From positions 76,341,056 to 76,405,055 of the forward strand of contig NC_135506.1 in the NCBI RefSeq assembly GCF_052857255.1: a stretch of 64,000 nucleotides of DNA, written 5' to 3'. The position numbers and the translations under genes were made by a program. A model generated the notes under the pieces. The model did no database searches. It saw nothing but the letters and a program-made list of their open reading frames with translations, and had not been told where the DNA came from. This DNA is from Amblyomma americanum (Eukaryota; Arthropoda; Arachnida; Ixodida; Ixodidae). Shown piece after piece: positions 1 through 11,197 of the stretch (its first letter is position 1; the number at the start of each line of letters is the position of its first letter).

Positions 1-3000
1 ATTGCTCCTCTAAAATTCTGATTGTGTCAGAAAGGCAGCTGTGTGAAATTGGGGAAAGACATTTTTGGCATATTTTTGTGCCACCAAGGCCAACTAAAAA
101 TCACTGAAATGAGCTCTGGCTGTTTCTGGGGTGGGCGTACCACCATTTCTGCTCGACATAATAGCGCTTGCAACAAGGAAATGGCCGGAGAAGAAATGGC
201 ATGATCTGGAGGCTGGTACCAGAGATTAATGCCTTTGCATCGTGACTTCCCAGAAGTTGTTGCCGAAGTAGAGGTGTGCATGTGGGTATCTCACAACAAT
301 GCTGTGATTGCTATCGACCCCTAAGTAATTAATTGTGCTCTTCGCTTGTTTTGCACCTCAAAAGATTGAGAACAAAGTTTATTTCGTCAAGCTTTGAGAT
401 TCCGCACGTTGCGGGACGCCGGTTTGTGACCAACGCTGCCGTCACACCACTAGGTTTGCTGTAAGGCTCGATCTATCGTGCCCTTGCTGGCTATCAACAA
501 AAGCCCCCTAGGTATCACTTCCTCATCTGCACAGTCATGATTATGCTGCCTGTATGCAGCAGGAATCTTTTGAGAGGATCTGTGCTCACTCCTCGCTGTA
601 GTGCTGAGCGCTGAGCTGGTTGCTGATCGTAGATAACAGGTTGTGATGATGCAGGGTACCCAGCGGCTTCAGATCTCTATCTTTTGCTTCCTCTTAGGCT
701 GAAGATGTTGCACATCTCGAAATATGTATTCCTCATTTTGCACTGACAAACCTAGCTAGGCCGTGACAGTGGAACAGCGCAGTGTGACCAACTCGCACCG
801 GGTTGCAAGCGGTTGAAGCCACCAGCCAACTAAAAGTCGCCATTTTGGTCACGTGATTTTGGAGACCAATAGCAGTACGTGTTTTGCACAGTTTTGTACC
901 TTTGTTTACCTCTTCCATTGTTTGCTTATTGTCGCCAACCGAAATATGGGAATAACCTGAATCACGGCCTTTCAAACGAAGCCAAAATGTTGCGAGCACA
1001 GCGCATATTTCTCTAACTGCTGGGAGTCAATGTTTAGTGCGATTTGACCTCAATTTAAGTGCCCGGATTCACATATCTTGAATTTTACAACGCACGAATT
1101 AGGTAGTGTGTTGTAAGGAAAATTTGTAGATAGCTGTGAAAAGATCTCAGGATAGCGAAAACTAAATATAAAAAATTTGATTTTTTTTATTCTAATTTTC
1201 GGCTGTGAAGAGCCATGTCTCCCCTTAAGATGGACGCCCCTTTGTTTTATGGTAGCTCTGGCACGGCTCCAGTGAATGCACCTGCCTGCTTGTTCTGCAC
1301 AAGCATGTGTGCTTAAAATGCCTAATATGTAGTGGTCTGTTTACTGAGAGATAAGGCATAGGTAATCGTTCGAGAGGCTGGGAATTCTTAGTGCACAATC
1401 TTGGTATGCTCTCTCGAAAAATTTGAAAATTTTCTCCCACCCGATAATGCCTAAGGGGTTATTTCTAGGCATGAGCAAATATTCAGTAATTTCAAATGTT
1501 CGATCAAATAGTAAAGTATTCGATATTTGATTTGATCCGAATGTTGGTACTTGAATTCTTCAAGTATATATTGCATGCGAGTAATGTTTCTGGAATCCTT
1601 GCTTGGTGTGGTTTCAGTTCAGCATACTTCCTCTGAGATGGCATCGTGCGCGTTGCCATAGCCCAACTCGATGAACACTTCCTAAGGATGTGCATAGCAT
1701 GCCTGCACGCTTGCACGTGTGCTAGAGCCAGTCTGCGCATGCACACAGCGCCCAGAGCTTAAGAGCTGTACCTGCCAGGTGCCTGAGCCTGCGCTACCCT
1801 CAGTGCGCACATGCTGGAACCGGCACGGCAGCATGCACCAGAGGATGCGCGGCTCTCGTGTCCTTTGCGGGATGAGCCTGGGCTGACTGCGGCTGTTGCA
1901 GCTGCTCCTCTCAGTGTGAAATTCGCCAAGCAAGCGGTACAGTGCACCCACCTCAGTAAGCTAGCACATGGAGATGGGTCTCCCTCCGGTGCCTTACACG
2001 GGGCAGTGATTGATGTACGATGTGTACGGTGCTGCATTTAAAGAACGTGACGCCACAACGCGGGAGGCACGGTATCCCAATTAACACAAAGGGTGACTTT
2101 TGGATAGACTTGGACTTGGCTTCCATGGTACTCATGCTGCCAACAGAAAAAATACCCCAAAACTGTGGAAACTGAAACCTAGTTGCAGTTGCTTCAAAAT
2201 GGCTACACCGCAACACTGGTTTAGGGCAGTCAAATCACAGTGTTTGGTTACAACATGAGGGTAGACTTTAAGGGACAGAAAATCTTAGAAAAAAACTGGT
2301 ATTTCCACTGGCCTAGTTACTTCTGACAGTTTGCCTGATAATCCACAATTCATGCAGAAAGTCAACAGCTAATCAATTAATCAGCGAGCAGTAACAGGTA
2401 CCGTGTGTCTTGTTACAGTAACTGATGGATTTTTTTGGACTCTCTAGACACAGCTGAAATCGAAAGGTTAAATTCATGCAAAAAAAAAGCCCCAATTCAC
2501 ATTTCAGTTGCGAAGCACCTTTGGAGAAAGGGGTTGATAGTTTTCTGCACATTCTGACTTTTTTGTACTGCTTTAAATTAAGGGGTTATGAGAGTCTTAA
2601 ATTTTTTTATTTGTTAACATACTTTGGTGACTTAACTTTGACGTATATCATAGGATGCGTCTTTTGGATATTCATTAGGATTTCAAATATTTCACCCGGA
2701 AGGAAATATGCATTTGGCAAATTAACATATACTAATTAGGGTCTTAGACCCCCTCATCCAGGCATGTCACACAAAAACAGACAACTGACAGTGACTGCTT
2801 TCATTCGCTTTGTGTTCAGTGGCTGCTCTGCCACTGATGAGACAAGGTTCAGAAGGAAAACCAAACATGCTGCAGTATGCAGTGCACTGTGCCTACTGTA
2901 TGGAGGTCCGGAAACTAAGAGAAACATTTTAAAAAATGATGGTCGATTTAGCATGGCTAGTCCAAATTTGAATTAGGTGTGCTAGCGCTTCTGTTTCAGT

Positions 3001-4171
3001 TTGAGGCATGGTAATTCTTTCCCAGGTAACTCTATCCCAGATAATTCTAGGAATTATTGCAGCTGCGTAATTTCTAATGTAAATTTTACCAAATAATTAG
3101 GTCTGGTGGCCTGCATCAACACGGTTATTTCACAGATCTGGGGTGCGGGCACAGAGTATGGGCAAAGTTAGTTCACGTGTGTGCTTCTTGTGCGTCGTTT
3201 TTGAGGCGGCCGCTTCAATCCTACGCAATACTTTTCTGTTGGAACCTAGAAATTGCATTTTTAAGCTGCTAGCGACAGGGAAAAGGCAGATGACTGCACG
3301 TAGTACAGCATTGCCAAGGTGGCGTTTGTCGTGGCATAGTTTTGTTTTTGCGCCTTAAAGCTTCACGCTGACTGTAAGTGTGCTCGGCATTGACATAGGT
3401 GCAACATGCTGCAGGTCACCGAACATGGTGACGGCCAACCTGCTATTGAGTATAGAGTACCTCTTTGGCTCCATTGCCATTCTGTGCGCCCCGATAGTTG
3501 GCTGTCAGAAAGCTGGCACGGGTTGAACCACTATCTCGAAATGACATTCGTGACGTAGCGTGTGGGAAAGCTGCCACAGTTACGATGTAACAGCTAAGTT
3601 TCTGTTGCACGGGTTTCTATGGAAGCTTGGACAGTACTGGCTCTCGAAGACATAGCAGCCAGGAAAATGCAGCATCCAAGAACATAACAGCGGAATTCTA
3701 GTTTTTTCTTGTTCCTTGTCGGTGACCGGCTGACTGTGTGCCACGCTGGCTTGCACAGTTTCCTTGTGTGGTTAGAGGGTTAGGTTACCAATGTCTCCAA
3801 TTACTTCATGTAATTGCAAAGTTTGTCCAATAAGGATGATGCATTCCCGCAGTAAAATATTTTGCCTGGGTCCTGTTTTAATGCAATGGCATTAGAAAAA
3901 AAATCATCGCAAAGAAAATGTGTCGTCATTCAAACTTTGCTAGCTAACTGGAGGAAAATGACGTCACCTCCGGTAAAGGCATGAACAGCTTCTAATACTG
4001 TAGCTTGGCCAACACATTATGTAATTAGGTGTCCCTGTGAATTTTTTGGCTCTCCTTGGTTAAATCGAAAACCCTCTTAATTAGAATATTTGTGAGGTCC
4101 TGATTACTTTGAATTAAAGACATTTTACTTGGCTTTTTCCAGACAGACATTTTTCTCGCTTCACCTAACAG
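1..4171. other. AT-rich intronic/intergenic DNA upstream of the helicase exon
   Basis: No reading frame here shows a recognisable domain or a splice-bounded conserved peptide. It is probably an intron of the helicase gene whose exon starts at 4172, because that exon begins with the last base of a split codon and therefore has an upstream partner outside the window. Around 1470-1560 there is a short run of TTCGAT/ATTTGA-type AT repeats resembling the ends of old DNA transposons, too decayed to classify. Frames of 60-90 codons on both strands look like chance openings. Confidence 0.5.
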
Positions 4172-4327
4172 GGTCCTGATGAGTGCCACTATCAATGCGG
4201 AGAAGTTTTCTGAGTACGTCAACGGTGCGCCTATCATCAGGATTCCTGGAAAGATCCATCCTCTGACTCAGTACTTTCTCGAGGACCTTGTGGCTGACAA
4301 CTTAGTGCCCAGGATGCACTTTGAAAG
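4172..4327 (+). CDS. DEAH-box RNA helicase, single internal exon
   Basis: This is a 156-bp internal exon bounded by a pyrimidine-rich acceptor ending CTAACAG and a GTAAGC donor. It reads as 51 full codons flanked by 1 and 2 bases of split codons. The peptide opens with VLMSATINAEKFSEY, that is, helicase motif III (SAT) followed by the residues usual in the DHX36/DHX57/YTHDC2 branch of DExH RNA helicases, then the family-typical PxIRIPGK and YFLEDL stretches. Enzymes of this family unwind RNA or G-quadruplexes using ATP, in the nucleus or cytoplasm. Motifs I and II should lie upstream and motifs IV-VI downstream; no other exon of the gene is recognisable in the window, which fits tick-sized introns. 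The frame is clean and GC content exceeds that of its surroundings. The subfamily is uncertain, and a pseudogenic isolated exon cannot be excluded. Confidence 0.8.
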
Positions 4328-4394
4328 GTAAGCGTGGCAATGTTTGGCAAGGGCATTGTCTGCCTTTGCCACATATTCCAAAAAGCAAAAAAAA

Positions 4395-4620
4395 AGGTTT
4401 GGATTTAACATCCCAAAGCTGGACTGAAAGGGACGCCATAGTGAGGGGCTATGGATTAATTTCGACCACCTGGAGTTGTTTAACATGCACTCACAATGTA
4501 CAGCACACAGGTGCCGTTTCCATTTCACCTTTATCAAAGCGTGACCACTGTGGTTGGAATTGAACTCATGCCCTCCGGCCCAGTATCCAAGCGCCTTAAC
4601 CACTGATCCAACCTGGCAGG
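4395..4620 (-). repeat. tRNA-derived SINE, inverted copy just downstream of the helicase exon
   Basis: On the minus strand this starts with a tRNA-like head (GGATCAGTGGTTAAGGCGC, then a B-box-like AGTTCAATTCC), continues into the shared SINE body (GGTGGTCGAAAT-type block) and ends near GGGATGTTAAATCC. It aligns by eye with the copies near 21.9, 61.5 and 62.6 kb. It is old: the A and B boxes are mutated relative to the copy at 25.9 kb. It lies inside the helicase intron, 70 bp after the donor. Confidence 0.8.
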
Positions 4621-4690
4621 TAGAAGTGCAAAAAAAGAGTGGGAGAGGATGAACACAAATTATTGGACAGCAATTCTCCTTTTGTCTTTG

Positions 4691-4850
4691 TGCATTTCGA
4701 TGGATGCGAAATGCTAGAGCCCCATTTTCCGTGCGATGTCAGTGCACTCTAAAGAACCTCAGGTCGTCGAAATTATCCGGAGCCGTCTGCTACGACATCC
4801 CTCATATCATAAATTGCTTTGTGACGTTAAACCTAACCTAACCGGCAGTA
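4691..4850 (+). repeat. 5'-truncated SINE, body and tail only
   Basis: The segment resembles the SINE body found at 62.66 kb: TTCGATGGATGCGAAATGCTA, then GATGTCAGTGCA, AAGAACCTCAGGTCGTCGAA, and the tail TGACGTTAAACC. The tRNA-like head is missing. It is in opposite orientation to the SINE that ends 70 bp upstream, so the two could pair in a transcript. The family assignment is firm; the exact ends are approximate. Confidence 0.75.
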
Positions 4851-5551
4851 TATACTCTCGTAATGAACCCACTTTTCTTCCAGAAATGTTGACATCAATT
4901 TGGGGGATAGTTTATTACGTGGGAAAAAAGTTTAAAGAGGTTTTTTTTGGAGAGCCAAAATTTCATATCATCCATCTGCCCACCCATCCGTCCGTCAATT
5001 ATCCACCCACCCACCATCAGCAAAAGCATGCATTCAGACAGCGGCGAACGCATCGTTCACACCGGAAGGCGTGTGCTATATCACATTGTGATACCCGGCC
5101 GCGATGGCGAATTGCGGCGAGATAAAACGAACATACTGAACTCCGGCCGTCAAGGTCTGGTGCGCGTTGTTTACACCAAGTTGAAAATAACACGCAGGAC
5201 AGTGAGGGGTTAGACATTTTTGCTACGTTTCTCTCTGATGCTTGAGCACTCGCCACCTTTCTAAGCACACAGTAGCACAGATTGTGCCCAGCGAGCCACC
5301 ACCACCAGCGCCTTGGCGCTCTGCCCAGTTCGGAGAGCCCCCTCCCCTGGCCTTCCATTGGAGCTCTCCTCTAAAAGTAAACATGCCGTAATGTTATCAG
5401 CTCCCAGCATATTGTAACACTGCCAAGGTCTGCGCTGCGGACGGCATGAAAACAGGAAGGGGTATGAAAAGCTATCCATTTAAAAAAAATAATTTTCACT
5501 GACAAAAGTGGGGTGTGGGTTCATTATGGAAGTGTGTTCATTACACAAGTA
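4851..5551. other. Intronic DNA without recognisable genes
   Basis: A CCAC/CCAT-rich stretch lies at 4976-5015 and a moderately GC-rich block at 5280-5370. The overlapping short frames on both strands have no domain signature. Nothing functional can be supported. Confidence 0.4.
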
Positions 5552-5830
5552 CAGTCGAGCCCGCTTATTTCGAATTATTGGCTGTATTGAACACAAAGAT
5601 TATCCCTTTGAAAATACTGTGCAAAAATAAAGGACAGTTGCATAGTATATCGAACTCCAGTTTCGCTGGCCATTCGATATTCCGAACACCGCACGGGGCC
5701 CCTGGGAAGTGCGCTTTCCTCAAAGACATTCGCATCTTGGGTTGCACAACGCACAGTACGGAGGCGAGCAGCGACGTTTGCAAGCCATGCCTCCTCGGTA
5801 AAGGCAGAAAACCGGCTCTTAAGTGAGGGC
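5552..5830 (+). mobile_element. pogo/Tigger-like MITE, end fragment
   Basis: The fragment starts CAGTCGAGCCC right after a TA dinucleotide (5550-5551), as expected for a Tc1/mariner-superfamily insertion. It continues through TTCGAATTATTGGC, TTATCCCTTTGAAAAT and ATATCGAACTCC. The reverse complement of the right part of the element at 20154-20885 matches it along more than 140 bases, with an 11-base gap near the end. No transposase frame is present, so it is non-autonomous. The distal end is not recognisable. Confidence 0.75.
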
Positions 5831-8800
5831 AGCACCTCCTCACTGGTGAGGAAGACGAGAGAACTGGAAAGAGTGAGGCGTGGCCTCCATGCCTGGCGCC
5901 CCGCAGGAGCCGATTGCGGAGGCCACGAGTCAGGAGGTAGTTTACCTGGTTGCACCCACTGTGCCCCATGACTGGCGTAACTAGCACCAATGGCACATTT
6001 CCGCTGAGTTTTCTTCGTCTCTCTCATGATTCGTCAAGTCATGATTAAATTTCACAGGTTATGGGTGCATTCAGACTTTTTGTTTACTGATACCCGGTTT
6101 GAGAATTAGTTTGTACTGATGTTTATCACACCAGTGGAGTCTGTGACAGTATATTATAGTTGCTGATGAGAGAACTAAAGATTAGCTGCAGGAGTCTAAT
6201 AATAGAGCTGTAGTGAATGCAAAGGCTACAAGGAAAAGGTTGGAATTGAAATAAAGACTAAATGTTGGGTGGAAATGAGGTCAATTTTACTACACATATA
6301 TACGCCAAATTAGAGCACATTTTATTTGAAGAAATTCAGCATTGTGGCTGCCTTTATACTCCCGGTATAAAACTACCTTGTCGATGTTGAGGTGCAGCTT
6401 TTCTCAGATACTCATATCTATGAATACTGCAGTCATAGGCACGTGCCAGAGGGGGGTCAAGAGGGTCAGTGGCCTGCCGAATAGACAAGGCGAAGGGGTA
6501 CACAAATTTTTTACCATATTGTTCCCTGCTACCCAGGAGGCACCGGGTGGGCCATCGGCCGAGAGGAAGAACTGGCGGAAGTGACCCATTCACTTAGAGT
6601 CGGCCAGCCGTCTGGCCGCGCTTGCTTTGCTGTGGCCCGCGCTTTGGCGAACCACAGATCAACGTAATCTTGCCGTTTACTTTCTCTCCAGTGCCATTTA
6701 CTTTCTCTCGTTCGGGCTTTCCGTGTAATGCTTGAACCCTGTATATAAACCAGTTTTGGCATGGTACTTCTTTCGAACAGCGCTCTGCACACAGCTTGGC
6801 AGAATCCGTCGATTGTTCTCCCCCAGCCTCTTCCACGTTAACCAGACAGTCTGGTGGTACGCAGCATGCCAAAACTGCCTGCACAAAATATGTGCATCGA
6901 TATTTCTCTTTTCTTTATATTAATTTCTTGCCTGTTTGTAAACTTTTTGCCTTTTCCAGCTGGTTCATATCCATGCTGAGCTAAGGCCACTTCCAGCACT
7001 GTCTTTGAACTCTTTTGAGCTCGTTACGCACTGTGTGCCTCTTGCTTTTTCCTGATTGCTTGCATCTCATGGCAGCGCAAGCAATTTTCTTAATCTTTCA
7101 TCAGCGTGCAGCAAATGCAGCTGCACCTAACTGAAGAAAAAAGCAATTATATAAGCCTAGTAAATTAAGCAAATCAAATATTTGCATTCATGAGCGCTTG
7201 GTCATGGCTGACGATCAACAGTAGCACCAGAATTCGTCCTAATTTGTCCTTGAGTCAGATTGGCAAAGATTTCGAGCCGTGGTATGCATACATGTATATC
7301 ATCCACAAGTAATTCTGCTGGTTATCTCGATATGCAACAGCAGCAACTATATCTTGCAGCACACTAGTTTTGATGAGCAGCATTGCAAGCTCCAAAACGC
7401 AGCCATAATTGTTCAAAAGCTTGTTCAGCATGCAAAAGACAATGCACGGAGGTAAGTGCAGAAGCTTCATCGTTGAACAATAGCCTGAACATGCGACAGA
7501 AGGAAAGCGCACACGAGAGCTTCCTCCCAGCCGCCTCGTCTCTTCGTGCTGCAGTACAGCTGTGAACCCACTCCAACTCATCCAGTTTGGCATTCTTTTG
7601 CATTTCTAAAAAACCTTTGGGGCAATTAGGCAAGCAACTATAAATAAATGAACAAATGCTTTATCTCGCGCGACTCGTGTAAGCGTGTTGGTGATCTGAT
7701 TTAGATCATGTTTACAGGCGTTACAAGTTGGCCAAGAGAAAAAAAACAGCGAAAAAAAGACGCAGGACCAGGAGAAGACACACACAGACTGTTGCCGGAA
7801 AGAAGTTGGTGGCCAGGCTTTTATGCAGCAGTGGTACACAACAACATTTCGGTGCAATTTCCTTTTTTTTTCAGTTCCCACTTCCACATGCACCTACGCA
7901 AAACATACGTATCAATCGAGATTCGGTTTTTGTGTTACCCTGGTAGGACATGAAAGGCCCATACTGGGTTAAAATTTCCGGCTTGCAGGCGCCGCCATGC
8001 AATCGCTCCTCTATTCCTTAGCTTCTTATCCGGCGGTGGCACCAGTTTTCTGCCCAGTAATCTGTAGTTCACAATGATTTCAGAATTGGTTTGCGCACAC
8101 TCGTCCAGGTTCCGGCAGGCCGGCGGTTCCACGGTTATCCGGAAGCAAGGAATATGAGAATGCGCTGACTACCCAAGAGTCGACGAAGATATTGACAGCA
8201 GAGAAAGCTGGGAAGCCCTGCTGCACAGCGAAGAACCTGCTCGGCAGAAACAAGCCAATCCATCTGGCGGCTGAGGCCACGAGGAGATAAAATTTCTTTG
8301 TTACCCATTAGTCACGGAGGCTCCAGCCCCCGCCCTCCAGGCCTGCGTGCCAGTGGCGATGAGTAGTAAGGGGTCTTCATTTCTGGTGGAAATAAAAGCT
8401 GTCATCCATCCATTCAGTCGAGATTTCCACGTGAAAATGTCGCGACGTGACTTTTGCTGCCAGCGCACTCTACGGCGTATTTGTTTCCGCCGTTTTCTGA
8501 AGCTGCTGATGGCATGCATGGTGAAAGTCCAAACTGTTCAACATTGCTTGAATTATCCATAATTTCTAAAACATAGTCCTTAAAAGCCAGCTGAAGCAAC
8601 GCACTACGCAGCAACGCCACCGGTGCTGGCCAGAGATCCCCGTGGATGACGTCATGACAGTTCCGGCCAATTGCGGGCAAGAGCAGCGTTTGGCGCCCTG
8701 AGGCGATGGGCCGTGTTTTTGTCTAAAAAACAGCTTTTTACGTTTATTTCCGCACTTTTTGAAAGATATTTTTTTTCAGCTGACTAAAAGCTATAAAATG

Positions 8801-9779
8801 ACCTAGAGAACTCATTTTTTTCGAAAAGTCCTTCAGCTTCCCTTTAATTATTTGCTAAGGCAGCCATCTAATGCTCTTGCGTAAACAGTGCCTATAAGTA
8901 ACAGTACACAAAGCGTTGCTAAAACATGTGCGTAATGTTACATGAAAGTTTTTTGTTTTGTTAGGGTTTGTTAGCCTGACGTTTCTAGAAACATCTCACA
9001 AGTACAAAAAAAGGAAACTAGCAAGTTTCAGGTAATGTTGCTGGTTAACATTTCATACCATTCAGAAAACATTGCCACAATGAAATGCACTACTTGGGAT
9101 GATGATTCATTCATTGTGACTTCCCCACCTAGTAACCACATATTCTCTCATAGGTTTTTGCTGTTATTTTCTCCCACCTTTCCTGTCTTCTGGTGTCATA
9201 TTTGGGCTTTCTACTCATGTCGAGTAGCATGCACAAGCGGGAGACTAATGAGACCAAGTGACTTGCAACTACTAAGTGACCCTCTCCATTTGCGAGTGGG
9301 AGAAGTCAGTTTAGTATTTCCTTCTTTTCTTTTTCAGTAATGCAGCTCATTGTCTATTTCAAGATGCTACCAATGTTTGCCATCTCTTCTGTGCACCTTG
9401 TGTGTAATTATGAGTGAAAGAGTGAAATACGTTTTTCAAATTTACACAATTTTCAAGTGAATGCATGGAGCAGAGGTATCCAAGCCTTTCAAGAAGAGCT
9501 GGAATGAGTCACTATTTTTTTCGTGCTTGAAGTTTTATCGCTAGTGTCTGAACACAATGAAAGATTTGGGGTATTTACTCATTTTTTTCTCATGGCATTA
9601 TGCTTTTATGGGAGCAGCCTCATCCAGTGGCATTCTAACCTGTTTGTGGCGAGGTGTATAAAAAAATGCTCAAGAAGGAATGAAATGAAGTGATGGTGAT
9701 AGTTGGTGCATTTTCTCTTTGTTTTTCAGGTTGAAAGCCAATCTCATATTTTCTAGAGGGTTGCAGTATCCAATCCAGC
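5831..9779. other. Long gene-free, intron-like stretch
   Basis: No domain-bearing frame is seen on either strand. The minus-strand frames of 95-112 codons near 7255-7893 are Cys-rich but match no family I recognise and have no splice context. A purine-rich A/G block at 7734-7795 (many AAAAAA and GACACACACAGAC-type words) resembles retroelement leader sequence but is too decayed to name. The rest is ordinary AT-rich DNA. Confidence 0.4.
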
Positions 9780-10420
9780 AGTTTGTGAATAACGTGATGT
9801 CTAATCTCTCTCCCTCTTTAGGCCCTTCTCACTTGTTTTATTTGTTGTTTTACTGTTTAGTACTTGTAGTGTATTCTGTGACAGTTATTTTAGACATTCA
9901 TTGGGAAGATGAAACTATGCCGTTGAACCCCTTGCAATTGTGTCTAATTATTGTTTGAGACCTTATGGATCAATAATAATATAGAAATATCCTTGTCGCT
10001 TACGAGGCTGGCATCCTTGCATGTTTTATCTACACCGAAGAGCCAGTTTTCAGTTGCTATGCTAGTTAAAACTATTCCATAACTGCAGGGCCTCACATTC
10101 GTGCTTTCTTATATTTATGCATCACACGTTCTGTTTTTTTTTTTCCAAGTTTGATGTTGACACGATTGCAAAGGCTGCATCACTGTGTGTGTAAACACTA
10201 GCAGCAACTGCAAGTTGAAACGTGTTTTGCGGGGTCTTGTTTGTTCTCATGTGCTTTAGGGAAAGTGGTGCTAAACACAATTGTGTGCTTGCAATTTAAC
10301 CTTGCACTATGGGCAGGTTGGTGCCTCTCAACTAGCAAGTAATGAATGCATGCTTCTCTTTTTGTAACAAGTCGTGCAATGTCATGTGATGTTTGTAGTT
10401 TTATTGCTCAGTTCAGCTAA
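9780..10420 (+). repeat. Diverged repeat copy A (partner near 21.6-22.45 kb)
   Basis: Several ordered blocks match the region 21620-22450. They are the pyrimidine run ending in TAGGC, TACTGTTTAGTAC(T) with AGTGTATTC, the block GAGGCTGGCATCCTTGCATG followed by AGAGCCAGTTTTCAG, GCTGCATCACTGTG, CAGCAACTGC, and TCGTGCAATGTCAT. Spacing is conserved apart from a SINE inserted in the partner. It could be an old local duplication or two copies of an interspersed family. It ends about 250 bp before the zinc-finger exon. Confidence 0.7.
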
Positions 10421-10667
10421 AAATGCATGCCTAAAAATACAGCTACAAGTACATGAGAAAGACTTGCCTAGCTTAAAACAGAAAAGCTTTTATTTTAGGT
10501 CTGCATGGCCTTAAGCAAGGCTTGGTTCTTTGATGTAGACAATATCTAGCCAGCTTTATTTAAGGTATCCTCACCATTCATTAAATCTCCTATAGACAGG
10601 CCAGCTGTTATCAATGCATTGAGGCATACCCTTTGATTTTAAAGAAATCTATGCTTTATTTCCACAG

Positions 10668-11197
10668 GTTTGGCCGCACCTAAGCTTTGCTGCAGCTCGT
10701 CTCCTCGAACAAAATCTCAAGGAGGCAGGCATCGGTTCCTGTGCCCTGAGTGTGGCTTTGCTACAGTGTATCCCTCCAGTTTCAAGAGACACCAGAGAAT
10801 CCACACTGGAGAACGTCCTTACCAGTGCAGCCATTGCAACAAGGCCTTTATGGCTACAGGAAAGCTGGCGAAGCACTTCCGAATTCATACGGGTGAGAAG
10901 CCGTACCAGTGTGATCATTGCAGCAGGAGCTTCACATGGAGGTCCACCCTGGTGGAGCACCTCCTTATCCACACACGCGAGAAGCTGTTTAGGTGTCATC
11001 TGTGTCCCAAGGCTTTTGCACAAAAAGCGGGCCTATTTCATCATGTACGATCTCACAAGAGGGGAACTCTGTACTATTTTTTTTTACACAAGTCGATTTT
11101 CGCACAGGCTGTTTTTGAAGTTCTCCGAGGGTGCAGTTTATTCATCTTAAGGCATTTGCTGTTGAAATATGTTGCAGGGTGTTCTGCCAGCATTTAG
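10668..11197 (+). CDS. C2H2 zinc-finger protein, probable terminal exon with four fingers
   Basis: The acceptor (TTTATTTCCACAG) ends at 10667 and the exon opens two bases into a codon, so upstream exons must exist. The frame encodes four classical C2H2 fingers at about residues 25-45, 53-73, 81-101 and 109-129, with C-X2-C and H-X3-H spacing. The first two linkers are canonical (HTGERPY, HTGEKPY) and the third is slightly altered (HTREKLF), which indicates sequence-specific DNA binding as a nuclear regulator. After the last finger the frame continues about 46 residues with unconserved, hydrophobic-rich sequence to a stop at 11195-11197. This may be genuine tail or read-through past an unrecognised donor. 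No BTB, KRAB or ZAD domain is visible nearby. A poly(A) signal candidate (AATAAA) lies near 12070. The gene identity is unknown; an alternative 3' exon of a larger zinc-finger locus is possible. Confidence 0.8.

Noticed and set aside
4176..4184. CTGATGAG as a hammerhead core
   Set aside because: It is inside the helicase exon (SAT motif codons) and no stem II or GAAA follows.
7255..7893. Minus-strand frames of about 90-112 codons
   Set aside because: Some Cys/His content suggested a retroelement protein, but no motif could be aligned with confidence.
9719..9958. Possible exon after TTTGTTTTTCAG
   Set aside because: The frame runs into repeat copy A and its counterpart in copy B does not preserve the reading frame.
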